This document shows positions 37,376-50,600 of a stretch of DNA of 64,000 nt, piece by piece. Every line of letters starts with the position of its first letter. The stretch's first letter is position 1. The notes beneath the pieces were generated by a model. It was not told where the DNA came from and did no database searches. It worked only from the letters and a program-made list of their open reading frames with translations. Made by a program: the position numbers and the translations under genes. The stretch lies in assembly GCF_037038585.1 (NCBI RefSeq), contig NC_092525.1:20232867-20296866 (forward strand), read 5' to 3'. Source of the DNA: Patagioenas fasciata (Eukaryota; Chordata; Aves; Columbiformes; Columbidae).

Positions 37376-40300
37376 TTCCAGTTTTCTACATGTAAAAAGT
37401 GATTTGTAGTCTTGGTATTGCATTTCCTGCTTCAATAAATAGCTGTTTTCTGAATGCTCTGCATTTTAGGTTTGGTGCCAAAAAAGACCATTACAGGTTT
37501 TACTGCCATACATTCCAGCAAAGAAATATGTTAAATCCTTTATTTTTTTTTTCCTTTAAGAACATGAGGCAGTTCTGAGGAAGAAATAAAGGGAGATACC
37601 ATGTATTTTACTGGAAATGCACATCGCATGCTGTCGATTGCCATTTTCGTTGCGCTGTAGTCAGTGTGGCATTCTATAGCACAATGTAAACAAAATTATA
37701 ATCTTATCAAACAGGCTGTTCCTACAGTGATGACAGCTACTTAGATTGCCAGAAGCAGGGCCAGAAAAAGAGACCATTCTCAAGCAGCTGACAAATTTTT
37801 TTAGCAGTGCGGGCTGAAAGGAAATTATAATAAAGATTTCATTATGTGCTGTTCAGAAGGGTCAACACAGTAAGTGTCCAGCAGACCTCAAGGCCTGCAG
37901 CTCAAATGGGTTCAGTGTCCTGAACGTGACAACACCTTGTGTGTTCATACGAGGTGGGGAAACTGGACGAGAGCAGCAGGGGTCTAATTCTGTGTGGGCA
38001 TTAAGTGCGGTGGGGTTATTGTACCGTCTGATTGATGTGATGGACTCACTGACTGCTTATTCTCAAGCCAACTAGACTGCTTTGGGCTGACTAAAGACTC
38101 AAGAAGAATATACTCAACTGTTCTGCTGTGTAAGGTATGTCCTGAACTCACCTACGTCTTGAACAGGCTCTCAAAATATTGCTTTAATATGCATTTGTAG
38201 CATTATGATTGGGGCTTCTGGTTTTGCTCGCTGCAGAAAGACTTGCCTTACCCGGTCACTGCACAGCGCATGTTTAAAATTTTGCTCATTTTAGAGGGTT
38301 TTTTGGGAAAATTAGCTCTTGTCCTAGGACAGGAGATCTTGAACATATCCCAAAAGTTGTAATGTCCCAATAAAAACTTACTGCCCCATTCCATATTAAC
38401 TGTGTTTTCAGTTTACCAGTGTATCTTAAAAAAAACCCTGAAGACATGGTGTGAAATATTGCTCTGCAGATGGCAACATCAGTTTTAGCCTGAGCTCAGG
38501 AGAACTACTCCATCACATCCTCGCTTTTAAATATATTGCATAAAAGGTCATGGTCCCAGTGCATTTTGTTTCCTTAACAGAAAGGAAGTATATTTGTAGT
38601 TGGCTATATAACTGTCTCTCTAGCTTGTAAAATATTGTAACTCCTCTATATTTTCAGTTATTCATGAAGTATATTGCATATATAATTAAAACATTAATAA
38701 AAATAACAGCAGGAAGAGTTCATCAGCAATTCAAATACAAATATTTGTGAAAATCTGTCTTTTCCAAGATGTTCCTTTCCCCTCTGATTTTTTTTTTGGG
38801 GGGGGCGAGGAGGGAATGTAAAAATATCATAAGCAGCATTGCTAATCCATTTTTACCACTCCAGTATCTCTGTAGGACTGTAAATTCATTTAGCTATTGA
38901 ATTAATTTACCAGAGATTGTGCAAGCTCATTATTGTCATGCACTTTTGGAGACTTCACATACGTATCCAGCACACTAAAGGCTCCTACTTGACTTTGTGT
39001 GTCCATTCACACTCCAGGGCAGGGCGTTTATCCAGAAATTTGGAGGTGAACCTGACCATCTCCGCTGCTGCTTGGCCCCCCACAAAGAGCACCGGGCACC
39101 TTTGTCATGTTAATGTTCTGCAAGCAAAGGGGTAGGGCTTGAAGTGCTTATTTTTGTCCTGTTTTTCTTTCTGAAAGGCGCCTTTGAAGTCTGGAAGTGA
39201 AGCACAGCTGCCAGAACTAGGCAGTGCAGGAGGGTGGGACTGGGCTTGGGAAGGTGGGCAGGAGATCCCGCCTGCCCTTTGCCAGGATTTTGGTAGGACT
39301 TGTGTACTCGCCTTTCACGGTCAACTTTGAAATTCTCAGTATGTGGGTTTGTCTTTATAAGGGTCTTAAAAACCTTGCAGCACGTGTCTACTTTCTGAGC
39401 TCATAATGTATCTTTTTAAAGAAGTGCTGTCAAATGAGTTAGACTTTTCTAATTCTGGGTTATTAAATTTCCTGAGGATAGAATCTAAATTGTACTTTCC
39501 TCTTATTACCACGATCTATTGTATGTCTGGAGCACACATTGGATTCCTCAGCAAAACATTCAGACAGTGTGCAGCATTGATGTGTTTTGAGTAAGGACAC
39601 AGGATCCAGCCAACAAATATGCATTGGGGTCTGATGCATTGGTTGGAAATAGGTTCCATTTCCAACAGATGCATTAAAAAAGAAAAAAAAGGTGAAAAAG
39701 AGAAAAATGGGTGATATGGGGAACACTGTTCCCTTCCTAAATTAAAAGGTCCCCTCTATTTCAGGTGCTTTTTCAGTTTTTTCAGTTCACGTTTTAGTTT
39801 TCCATTGGTGGATGAGTCCTTGACCCTGGAGAGAAATGAAACATTTTCTAGGGAGAGTTTCTCTGTGGTGTTACTCTGGTTACTCTGCATTTCTTGACTG
39901 ATGTAGTGGTTCACTAAGTTGTACCTTTGGAATATAGAACCATGAGGAAAATCTTTGTTTTAAGAATAAAAAGAGAAGATTTAAAAAGCCCATCTCCTGC
40001 AGAGTACTGAGGTCTAGTGCTGCCAGTCCCTCTTTTGGGTTCTCTCTTTTCCTGTTTGTCTGTTGGAAGGAGCACTGGATACAGATGGAATCTTCACCCC
40101 CTTGCATTTCACCCCCAAACCACCCAAGTAATATTAAAAGACTTTGTAATGAATCCTTTGCTTTTCTTGTTTAAAAAACCCACTATTTACTTCCAGCACA
40201 GGAATCTGAGCATCTCCGTGCAGGGTGGCCAGCCTGCCTCCGGAACCAACAATGAGACACTGATTTAGCACCTCTGTTAGGAAAGCAGCTCTACTTTCTG

Positions 40301-40756
40301 TTATTCTGTACGTCGATTGACGTTAATCCCGTAATTGAAGCATCCGGTTTTAGGATTAAGCTGATATTTATCAGCAAAAGCCTGCTAAAAAAGCAGAGAT
40401 TTGTAGTAACTAGTGATTTAGGCCAACCCTGCCTGCTCCTCCGACACATATCAAACTTTTCTGTATTTCTTGCAGCTTCACATCTCTATAAAGTCACTGA
40501 ATTGGGCTGTCTCACGTGTTGGTGGCAGCTGCCTTACTCAGCTCTGTGGCATGGAAATGTATTAGGTTGAACAGACATAGACTCAAAGCGTGAAAGAAAA
40601 TAGCCTCTGAAATTTATAATAAAATAAATGCCACCAACCAGAAATTCAATTTGTAATAGCAACAGAATCCGTTTTAGGAACAGAGACGACAGAAGCTTTT
40701 GCTATCAGAAAATGTGACTATTGTATAAAGTCAGAATCCCCTGAGCAGTAGCTTGC
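37376..40756. other. Intron-like non-coding DNA
   Basis: No exon or classified element supported. The segment is AT-rich with short homopolymers (T9-G6 near 38790-38805). ORFs of 60-87 codons on both strands have no domain or splice context. Confidence 0.5.
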
Positions 40757-40823
40757 TAGAGGTAGTTTATGGTTGGACTCGATGATCTAGAAGGTCTCTT
40801 CTAACCCAAACAGTTCTATGATT
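40757..40823 (+). mobile_element. CR1 LINE 3'-terminal fragment, sense
   Basis: About 67 bp of CR1 3' end: 'gtttatggttggactcgatg', 'atctagaaggtctcttctaa' and the closing 'cagttctatgatt'. Extremely 5'-truncated, as is common for CR1. It places a recent-type insertion here but carries no coding sequence. Confidence 0.88.
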
Positions 40824-43800
40824 GGTCTGAAGATGATGATGGTCTGCGTGGCAGAAGAGCTTTTACCATGGGGCTTGTCTGTGAATTCAATTTGTTAATA
40901 AAACCAACTGGCACCAGAAATCTCAGAGGTGCCAGCAGCCCGTGAGGAGGCAGCCACTTCTCTTAATTGCAGCAAAAGCAAAATAAGGTTGACATCGTTT
41001 GATCGAAAGCTGCTCAGATTTATATCCGTGAGCTCTGTTTTGTGTGGCGACAGGGAATGTCAAACTGCTTATCTCTGACAGAGCATTTTCTTCCGTTACT
41101 TACAAATATCTTTAATTTACTATGTTATGCTTCAGTGTTTTTCAAATGTGTTGTCTTTATATTTTCATATAAGTGATTTTTCCCCTTTGTTTTAATTTCA
41201 TTTTCATTGTTTTCTGATTCTCCACAGTATTTCCATTCTGGATTCAGAAGGGAGCTAACTGGCTATAGTGAATCGTATCACAAAATTGAAAATAAATGTT
41301 AACCCAGTGATGTACTGCTTTCTTTTTTTTTTCTTCTGGATATAGGCCATTATCTTATGCTACTGAAAGAATGTGAATGCTTCAAAACCATATTAAGTGA
41401 ATGAAGCCATCTAAAATTCTTAAAAAAAAAAAGTCACAAACATGCTTTGCATCCAAGTTTAATGTTTTTATGTTTCTGTTGGAGATGGTTGATGTCTTCT
41501 GGAGATTTTGTCACTCTAGAACCCCTGTAACAAACAGCAGGATTTGTGCTGTGAAATGAGTGCCGACATTAAAAACTGCCTCAAGTTTTTGTTTTTATTT
41601 TTTGTGTTTCTTGGGTGCTATTTTTTGTTGTCTGTATTGTTTTATCTACTTTTTGCAGGCAAAGCCTAGGACTGATGTAGGTTAAAGAACTGGAGAGGAC
41701 GAGAAAGTAAAGAAACCTTTTGTTTTTTTGATTTATTGTGTTGATTTCACAGCTATTTTGGTGCAATCTGTTTTGCTGTTTCTTAGGTAGTCAGTTGGAA
41801 AAACAAATTTGGAAATTTGGCAAAGATGATGATAAAATGACACACAACTGAGAAGCCTAAACTCTGAGGAGCAGGTGAACTGCCTGAAACGACTTATTCT
41901 ATGTTAATTCTGGCTAAATGCTTACTCTGACTCACTAAGAAAATGTTGTGTTCTGTAGCTGAATTTTAGCTGAGGATGTCTGTCTCTTTTTTTACAAAAA
42001 AAAAAAAAGAGTGTTTTTAATGTTTCTGTTCAAGTATATGGATTGATGCATTTTCTCTGAAGAGTCTAGGTAGTTCTAACATAGTGATTTCCACGTTGGA
42101 TCAAACTTGCTTGTTCAAGGCACATTGTGCAGGTCACACCTGAGATTTCTGTGTTATCTGAACATCGAGGGTGGCAGATAAGGAGCTGCTACATTGGGAA
42201 TCAGCTTCATTCTGAGTATATTTTTAGAGCTATTTGAATACTTGGTGTTCATCAGACAAAAATGGGAACCCTAACATAGTAACCTGTTTTACAAGACGTT
42301 CTCGATGTTCTGTAATGAAGTGCAATAGGAATGTGTGTCAGAAGAAAGGGAAATGCTGTCAGAAATACTGTCTGGCCTCTCAAAAGCACCTGTGTTTGCC
42401 AGGCCGGGGCTGTTAGCTTAGGAAAGCCGGTGCTGTTAAATAAACCTCACTTTCTCCTGTGCTTTACTCAGTGTTTCTGAATGTGCTCCGTGGCTTCCCA
42501 AACCTGAGCGAGAGGGAGTCCTGACCTCAAAGACAACTTTGTGGAGATGAAAGTAGCATCAAAGTCTCAATACAAAGCAAATATTGACTGATATACAAGG
42601 GGTTCTTGCTTCTCTCAGTCATCCTTTCAAGACATTTTATACCAGCATGAGATTCCTTGGTAGGAATAGCCAATTTTAACCCCTTTTAGCTTTTCAAAAC
42701 TCCAGTAAATCACTTTCAAATTCTCTATGTCGCCTGAAATACAAGTGTCAGGCAAGGTAGACTCAAATACTGCTAATGTTATGGGTTGTGGTGATTCTCA
42801 TTGCTCGTGCCCTGAAAGAATAAATGAATAAATGGAAGATAACAGCCCCCAGTTATATCAGACACCATCAGCAGGTGAGGGACAGGTGATTCAGATAATT
42901 CCCGTCTTGGATTTGTGTTTTTAAATGAACAATATTTCATGGGGTTTTGTGGGGGCAGGAGGAGAAGGAGAGAACAGAAATGCCGATAGATGCTTCTACT
43001 TCCAGCACTGAACAAGCAAGAAAATATGAAATGCGAAGTAGAATAGCCGTGCTCTCCTAGACAAAATTTTTTCTTGGAAGAAAAACAAAGTATTTGTTCT
43101 GTTTTTGTTTATGTCAGTGTCATCTTTTCCATGTCAGAAACAAATACATCTCAGAGGTGCAGCAACGTGCAGTTTCAGGGCCTTCAGGGGTGAATGAAGG
43201 TTGTGCAGGTGTGGAGCGAACACAAGCTGCTGGGAGGTGGGTGGCTGGGAGGGATGTGCGTTCACTCAGCTGTCCCCAGAGCGCAAAATCTGCTGTTTAT
43301 GTGCAAAAGCTCTCCCAGCCTTGACCCCCTGGCTGAGAAGGATGTTTCCTCGGGGGTGTGAGTTCTGTGCCCTGGCAGTGTTTTCCTGTAGTCCCCATGT
43401 AGACAGTGTGAATTTTTGTAGATTCCTGTTGCCTCTTACTCCGGAGCAGCTTTATAGGTCTGAAGTCTCAGATTCCGTGGCAGGGAAAAAAGCGTCGATG
43501 CATCCTGCCCTATGTGGTTCTGGTGAAAACCACGTCCTGAGCTATCCAGTGAATACAGCCAACCTCTAGGGATAATTAGGCATTATTAATTGCGCAGAGG
43601 AGTGTTGAGCTGAAGCTAGAGCCCTGGTTTAAATGGATCAGATGAATACAGGGGCTGTTGTTTCTGCATAGGGGAATGTGGCACTGTTCAGCAGTTAGGA
43701 AGATGCTGTGAAAGGCCTGGGTGGGAGTCTGCAGAACAGAGATGCCGCCAGAGCAGTGAAGTGTCTGCAGGTTGTGTCGTGATTAGGGAATCAGGAAATC

Positions 43801-44834
43801 TGGGCCAGCTTCACTGGGCAGTTGCCAGAAATGCTTCCTTTAGGAGCTGGGAGCTGACTGGAGATCGGCACGGCATGTTACTAGGCTGGATTTTTTCCTT
43901 TGCAATAGTTATTATATCACAGCCAGCACTTGTATGTCATTAAGATTTACTGTGTAATAAAATTCTTGAGAAGTTGTGAAATTTAAGCCACCTAGTCGTT
44001 CCAGTGCATAGTTGATAGACTTATCATTCGGGAGATGTTTCATATTTGAGAAATGAAGTGGCAGTATTTCAAAAGGCTAAATAAAAGCACTGAAATTTAT
44101 TGAACTCCAATATATAATTGTTGTTACTTAACAGTGTGGGATTTTTTGTTTTAAATTAGCTGTGCTCAAAACACAAATGTGCATAAAGAGGTATTTCGTG
44201 TTTCTGGAGTCTGAAGGATTCCCTGCTGCCAACCTGTTGTCTCTGCGCTGAGACTGGATGTCTGAGGGGATGTGGAGTACAAGCTGCTTATTCTATTTCG
44301 TGGCATCTCTCAAAGATATAAAACCTGTTTCCATGCCAGAATTCAATAAAAACAAAATCGTTTTAGCTAAAATTGAATTGTTACCATGTCTGTTGCTGAA
44401 TCATATGAAGTGGGTGCGACTGGCGGAGGCACTGCTGGATTTCCAGTGGAATTCTTCATTCCGCATGTTGACTGATGCTCAGCCGTCTCCCAGACCTCAG
44501 CCCTAGCACCAGCCCACAGTTTATGTTAGAGAACATCTGTGCTGCTCTCTTGCACAGGAGCACAACCACAAAAATGTTAGAACATTTTGGCTGTGATGCC
44601 GCTGGAATTTGGACAGAAATCCAGTTAATCGAACATGGATTTATAGGCTTCTCTCTGATCAGCTGCTGCCAGAGTCCTCAGGGATCATCTAATGCAGGAC
44701 CCAGACACCCAGCCTGGCTGCACAGAGAATCAGCTGGGATCTGGGGTGCCACTTCTGCCCAAAGCAAATGTGTTCTGCCTTTACCAAAACTGTTACCATC
44801 TGTACCATCTAGTAAAATGAAACTTTTCTTAAGG
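40824..44834. other. Intron-like non-coding DNA
   Basis: No exon can be supported. Homopolymers occur at 41320-41332 (T), 41420-41430 (A) and 41997-42008 (A). A stretch near 43770-43840 faintly resembles MIR ('gtgattagggaatcaggaaatctggg') but too weakly to call. The frame at 43201-43569 is open for 122 codons with no recognisable domain. Confidence 0.5.
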
Positions 44835-44837
44835 AAA

Positions 44838-44890
<53 letters not shown>
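44835..44890. repeat. Poly-A plus (TA)n microsatellite
   Basis: An A12 run (44835-44846) passes directly into about 22 TA units (44847-44890) with one TT interruption. The TA tract is self-complementary and can form a hairpin or cruciform, so length variation and assembly error are likely. It accounts for the repetitive Tyr/Ile tails of the open frames that run into it on both strands. Confidence 0.97.
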
Positions 44891-46099
44891 GACAGGAACT
44901 GTTTTCATTCAAACATCTAGTGCTTTTATCTATTATCTGAACAACTGTTTTTCTTAAAGAAAAAGTTTTCTTTTTTTTTTCCTCATTGTACTTCATGTTC
45001 TTATTTTCCCTATACTTTTCACTTGGTTCATTTGGAAAAGCTTGGTGGGAAAAGGAGAGATGTGAGAGAGACTGTAGAAAAAAGAGCTCAGTGGAGGAAA
45101 AAATGTAAGCAGATTCTTGTGTGTTTTTTTCTCCAGTTAGGTTGGAAAAGTGCAGAAGGAAAAATCCATTAGCTTTTCCAGATGAAGAAAACATACTTTA
45201 TCCAAAGTATTTTCATTTAAATAGTTTTATTTGCTTTATTATTGTGCATAACTATTGCTCGGTGTTGGTAAATGTTACCCTATCAGTCCCTAAGGGCCTA
45301 ATGACTGTTGAATTGAACCTGAATTTGTTTCATGGGGGAGCAGAACTTGAGAATTCAGGCTCTGGGCCCGTCCTGCATTTCTGCTCTTACAGATTTCAGG
45401 AGCTTGCTAATAGGATTAGGTTTTACAAAGCTGTCTTGAATTCAGTATTAATATCAGAGGGGAGCGCATTGTGAAATGGAATGTCTTGCAAAGAACTCTG
45501 ATAGCAGAAGCACGAATTGTGAGATTCAGCGATCCTGTTGCCACTTGCTGCTGTGAGCTTTCCTCTTCCATCGCTTTGGGTGATGGCTCTTCCAGAACCT
45601 CCTTCTTCTTACACAGCTCCGTGGCTTCACTTGGAAGATCCCCTCAAGGTGGACACTCTTGACCACACAGAGAGACCTTTATATCAGGGTATTTTTACAT
45701 GTGACCGTGTCATGGGTTATTATGAGTTGGGGGGGAAGACTGGAGTGGTTTTGTGTGAAATAGCCCTAGTTTATGAAAATAGTCTTAGGTGTTATTTTTA
45801 CAAAAGTTGAGTAAGCAGGAAGCCAAAGTCTTGGTAGGTTTTCCCTCCTGAGTGGTGGGAAGTCAGGACAGTACGTTTCTTAAAATGAGCAATGTCTTTG
45901 CTGCTCTCCCTTTCTCATACTCTTTATTCATTTTGCAAAATTCTACAGCACTAGAACTAGAAGTGTAAAATTACCGCTTCAACATATGCTTGATTGAAAA
46001 TAGAACAAAAATCACATTCCTACTAAGGGATAAAAAGCTAAACTTCAGGGGATTCTGTAAATTCCAGGGCCCAGCCCAGCGGCCTGTGTCTAGTGTGGC
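44891..46099. other. Intron-like non-coding DNA
   Basis: No gene supported. A 117-codon + strand frame (45121-45474) begins just before a good polypyrimidine-AG (near 45119-45136), but the product matches nothing I recognise and has no convincing donor. Confidence 0.45.
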
Positions 46100-46860
46100 C
46101 ACAGGCAGGACAGGCACACATGGTCCTTCTCCTCTCACACTTCCCAGGCTCCAGCTGTTTTCACATCAGGGACTTTGCGCCAGGAGGGATTTCTATGCAG
46201 ATAATAAGCATGAATAGATTTTTCATCTGTGAACTTAATCTTAAGCCATTGTAGGCTTGTGACATCCACAGCTTCTGTTTTTAGGTGCAAAAAACACTTC
46301 TGTTTGTTTGTCTTGGACATGGTTCCAATTCAATTTAAGGGGTCCCTGTGTCAGTATTGGAAGAGCCTGTGAACAAGCAGTCCCCATCCATGCTGTCCAT
46401 GCTGTCCATTTCCTTTTCCCCTAATGATTCTTAACATTTGATCTGCTGTCTTTTTTTCATAGACTGTTGGTGGCACAGGGCTGACATTTCCGTGTCCGTT
46501 GTAAATCCAGGATTTCACTCCTACGTGGTCAGGCTTCTCTCAGAGTCCATCATTTCATATGTGAAGTTAGGATTGTTTTTCCCACATGCATATTTGACAT
46601 TTATCTCTATTGAATTTCATCTGCCATTTCGTATGTCATTTCATGAGGTCCTTTGGCAGTTCCTCACAGTCTCATTACCCTGAATAAATGGATATCAGCA
46701 ACCTTCCTACCTCCTGCTTTCCAAGAGTAGGTTGGAGAGCGTAGATCCTTAATTTGGCCAGTACAGGTGACAGGCTTTCAGTCTTCCAGGTCTGTGCATC
46801 TCCCTTGGTTAACTGGTCCTCATGATTACGTTGATAAATTCAGTATGAACTGAATATTTA
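46100..46860 (-). mobile_element. Ancient CR1-like LINE fossil with reverse-transcriptase remnant, antisense
   Basis: On the minus strand, 46558-46671 translates to a decayed version of the region after the catalytic core of CR1-type reverse transcriptase: CEELPKDLMK, an in-frame stop, then KWQMKFNRDKCQICMW. The signature is 'W..KWQMKFN..KC'. Further right, 'agcgtagatccttaatttggcc' matches the inverted sequence just before it in the family. To the left, 'ctaatgattcttaacatttgatc' matches the inverted 'aatgttgggcatcattagg' segment. Stops and indels make it non-functional. It is older and a different subfamily from the avian CR1 tails elsewhere in this window. The outer ends are approximate. Confidence 0.65.
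46387..46409. repeat. 9-bp tandem repeat inside the LINE fossil
   Basis: About two and a half copies of CCATGCTGT in direct tandem (46388-46396, 46397-46405, partial to 46409). A local slippage event after the LINE inserted. Confidence 0.8.
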
Positions 46861-47292
46861 TGTGTCCCCTTTGCTCAAGTGTTCTTGTTTACAAGAAACG
46901 AGAACAAGTTATGGGAAGATGACTGCTAACAATTTTCAACTCGCAGGGTGTTTGTGAGTATTCTGTCTGCAAGTGTTTGATGTTGCAGAAATCCAGGTTA
47001 ATCAGGACAGTTGTATTACTCTTCTTTCTCTTGAAAGAGGAACCGGGTAGCTGATAAGAATCCTCTGAAGCACAAAATCTCTTCTTGCAAGTGCTTTTGA
47101 CAACCTGCTCTAATGAGCTTAAATATTTCTGTTGATGTAACTCATGTGAGAGCAGAGTGAACAGGTCATAGGTGTGCGTTTAGAAGTGGTAAAGTGGCTT
47201 GGCTGAGTTGAAGGAGCCTCCTTGAAAAGCTTGCTGGTAAATACACAACCAGGGGTGGAGGATGTGCAGCTACCTTTCACAGCAGGTACCTG
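46861..47292. other. Spacer between two CR1-derived blocks
   Basis: About 430 bp of unclassified sequence between the old LINE fossil and the younger antisense CR1. No exon or regulatory signal is evident. Confidence 0.5.
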
Positions 47293-47640
47293 CAACATAG
47301 AATCACGGAATAGTTTGGCTTGGAAGGGACCTTCCAAGCTCATCCAGTGCCACCCCTGCCATGAGCAGGGACATCTTCACCCAGCTCAGGTTGCTCAGAG
47401 ACCCGTCCAGCCTGGCCTGGGATGTCTCCAGGAATGGGGTATCCACCACCTCCTTGGGCAACCTGTTAAAGTATTTTACCACCCTTGTAAAAAATTTCTT
47501 CCTCCTGTCTAGCCTGAATCTACCCTCATTAGTTTAAAACCATTACCCCATGTTCTGTCATAACATGCCCTTCTAAAAAGTCTGTCCCCATCTTTTTTAT
47601 AGGCTCCGTTTACTGAAAGACCACAAAGTCTCCCTGAAGT
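47293..47640 (-). mobile_element. CR1 LINE fragment, 3' region, antisense
   Basis: Starts with the inverted CR1 terminus 'catagaatcacggaatag', then 'tttggcttggaagggacc', 'ctcatccagtgccacccctg', 'catgagcagggacatcttc', 'ttgctcagagacccgtccag', 'tggggtatccaccacctcc', 'tgggcaacctgttaaagta' and 'cttcctcctgtctagcctg'. It fades out after 'gaccacaaagtctccctga' at about 47640. A clear avian CR1, 5'-truncated, with no coding capacity. Confidence 0.93.
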
Positions 47641-50600
47641 GTCCTAGATGGAGGAAGGAGGGGTGGCCACTCTTCCCCGTGCATTCAAGGACTGTCATCC
47701 TTTCTCCAGGTAGCACCATAATGTGGCAATCAAAACCATCACCTCTCCAAATCCATCAGCAGTATCTCTGCACTGCACCAAAGAGCAGAGATTTGACTTT
47801 TGAGATCTGTGGTATTTGGGACTTGTCTAGCTGAGAGATCTCTTCCCTGCCTCTGTCCCACATCTGTTCTACCAGAGACAGAAATTCTCTGTGACAGGTT
47901 GTTGAGTCCAAACCTGCAATTTTTTAGGTTGATGTTTGTCTTCTATGTGTGCAGATCTGTGTGTCCTTGAACTGATGAGTAGGAGAGAAGAGGGATCACA
48001 AAATTGTTTTCCTGAACAATTCACAATTTGATTTCTGTGGGTAACATGAAAGGCACCAATAAAGCCTAGAAAAGAAATGGAAGATTCAGAGATACATCCA
48101 CTGATGATTACGATGTAGTTAACTCAGAAGAAATCTGCCATTGGTGTATTGTACTGCTTTTCAAAATGGGCACAGCTGTAGCAGAAAGGCAAAGACCAAA
48201 GAGGATTTGATCAGGTACATGAATATGCAGACAGGAGTGGGAACAGGGTCCTGTGAAGCTCCTTTGCATTTCTCTCTTCTGCAAGGGTAGCTTTTATTTC
48301 AGCTCACATAAAGCGTTAGTGGTTTTTGGCAGTATTTCAGGCAAATCTTCAGACAGGGATGAACTGTTCTTGAACCAAATCTCCAAAGGATTTGGCACAA
48401 GTGTGCTTTCCCACAATATGAAATGTGGATTTTTGTTCAGTATTTTTATTTGAAAAGACATTAATGAATGCCTAAAGAAAATCATGATCTCTGCTTTATC
48501 TCTTGTTATTTGATTTATCTTTGTCTGCTTAACACTTATGCAGGTTGTAGATACTGTGCTGGCAAATCTTACCTGGTGTCTGCCTCACTGTTTGGGTTGG
48601 GGGGTGGCAAGGGGGAAGACTCGACTCTGATGTAACTGTGACAAAACATTTGCTGATCAACTGTAACAATTTCAGTACTTAATGTCTGATTATGATGCCA
48701 AACTGGAGGAAAATCCACCTTAATCCACCTTTTTTTTTCTTTTTTAAGTCATGACTTTCTCTGAGAGTCTGCTACCCATAGCACAATGTGTGAAGCTGCT
48801 CTCTCTAGGTATCATTAAGAGGAGACAGGTGTCATTAAAGAGTTGTTCTATTTGGTATTGGCTTACCACTTAACGTAAGGGACCGGCCAGTTCCTGTGTG
48901 TGTTCATCAGGAACCGATCACCATTGATTGCAGTCAGGTTTCAAGTTCATGGTCAGCTAAGACTTCTGAATGTTGATGTATCTTGCTTGGGTATTGAAAG
49001 ATCTGAAATCTGTATTCAGTGACTGCACGGGAGGGAAGTCCACTGCTTTCTGTTTATTGTATAAGAACTAAAATGAGATAAGAAAGAGGCTAACCATGAT
49101 AATTTGGGCTAAAGGCAGTGTCTTGACTGAACAGATCTAGTGCTTGGCTGGAGATCAATGTTAAGTTGAACCTGCAATCTAGAATCGTGTCAGCAAAGTA
49201 GCTGCCGTCACAGGATAGCTAAATGCTTGTGACCTTTTTCTGCTTTTCTGAGTTAGATTTATTGTTCTTGTGCATTCTTTAAGGGTGGTTTTTATACACC
49301 ACTTGTCAAATTGTAAGTCCTTGTAACAGATTAGCCCTTCAGAAGGTGTGCCCGAAGTTTCCACTAGGCTTTCCACATCACACTGATTCTCTGTTAATGA
49401 AAAATTGAGTTTGTTTCATTTGCTGTCACATTTGAAGCATAGGTGTATTTTTTTCTTCGCTAGGACTGGTTACATTTTAATGCATAAATTCAAGTCCAAT
49501 CTGTAATGACCTGTATCAGCTATGATATAGTCAGTGGAAAGCCTAAAAATGTGATGCATTGAACATATTCTGCAGTTCTAGGATAACAGCATCCTTGAGT
49601 TGATTTTATACAATACATATATGCAATATCTGATTTTGGGGAGAGGGACCGTGGATGCCGGTGTACTTCTCTGTGAATGTATTTTGGCAGTGCTAACATA
49701 TCCATCACTGTAATTTTGGAGACAGAAATCATGTCAGTGTTTTTTTAAGCTGTGATTAGGAAAACATAGCTGAAGGGATGTGGGTAACTTTCAATAATTA
49801 CTTTTTAGAGTTCAATGGAGAAGAAAAAATATATTATTTTAAACCAGGCATGACATGGTAGCTTTCAGAGCGGTTCACTGGGTCTGGCAAAAGTGACAGG
49901 TTCTCAAGTTGTTTGTCACGGGGCAAGTAAATCTATTATTAATCTCTTTGTGCAGTTAGACTGTCAGATATGTAAGTTCTTTTTGTTTGTTTTGTTTTCA
50001 ATTAACCATATGTGAGTTATGTGTCTCAGAAGATGGTGCAGATATCCTCATAGGCTGGTATTTAGGCCTGAAGTGAAACAGTATAACATGCAAAAAGTGG
50101 CTAATTAGAAGCTGCCTGTTTTCTTCAGAATTTCTGAGCAGATCCATAAGTCCTGCTTCAAATGAATGGAAATGCTCTTTTAATGTAGGACTAAAAAAAT
50201 AATATTTATCATATCAAAACCATTCCAATATTTCCCTGAGCACATCAGGATTAGAAGACAGAGCTTTGTAGCTAAAATGAGTCCCTCAATTCCTTCCCGA
50301 ACAGAAAGGAGGTACAAAATGATTTCAAAGTTAAAGTTGTAAAGAAAATTCTATACCTCACCCCTCATTAACATGCAGACTTTGAAAGTGATGTTTAAGG
50401 ATAACTTAAGACATCTGTAAACTCTAAGGCACACTGTGAACCCTTGGAAACCTTGTAGCGAGACTATTTTATAGCAAACCTAATTTTGTGACACTAAGAG
50501 AGATTTGATGGAGAACTTAAAAACTTTCCAAACCCAAGAAAAATGTCAGCTTGTTAAGCTCTGAAGACGATGTCTCAACAGATACCAGTCCTCTGACCCA

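Noticed and set aside
43770..43840. Faint MIR-like stretch ('gtgattagggaatcaggaaatctggg')
   Set aside because: The match ends after about 26 bp and the downstream SINE blocks are not in order.
44475..44891. 138-codon frame with a Tyr/Ile repeat tail
   Set aside because: The tail is translation of the (TA)n microsatellite; the rest shows no domain.
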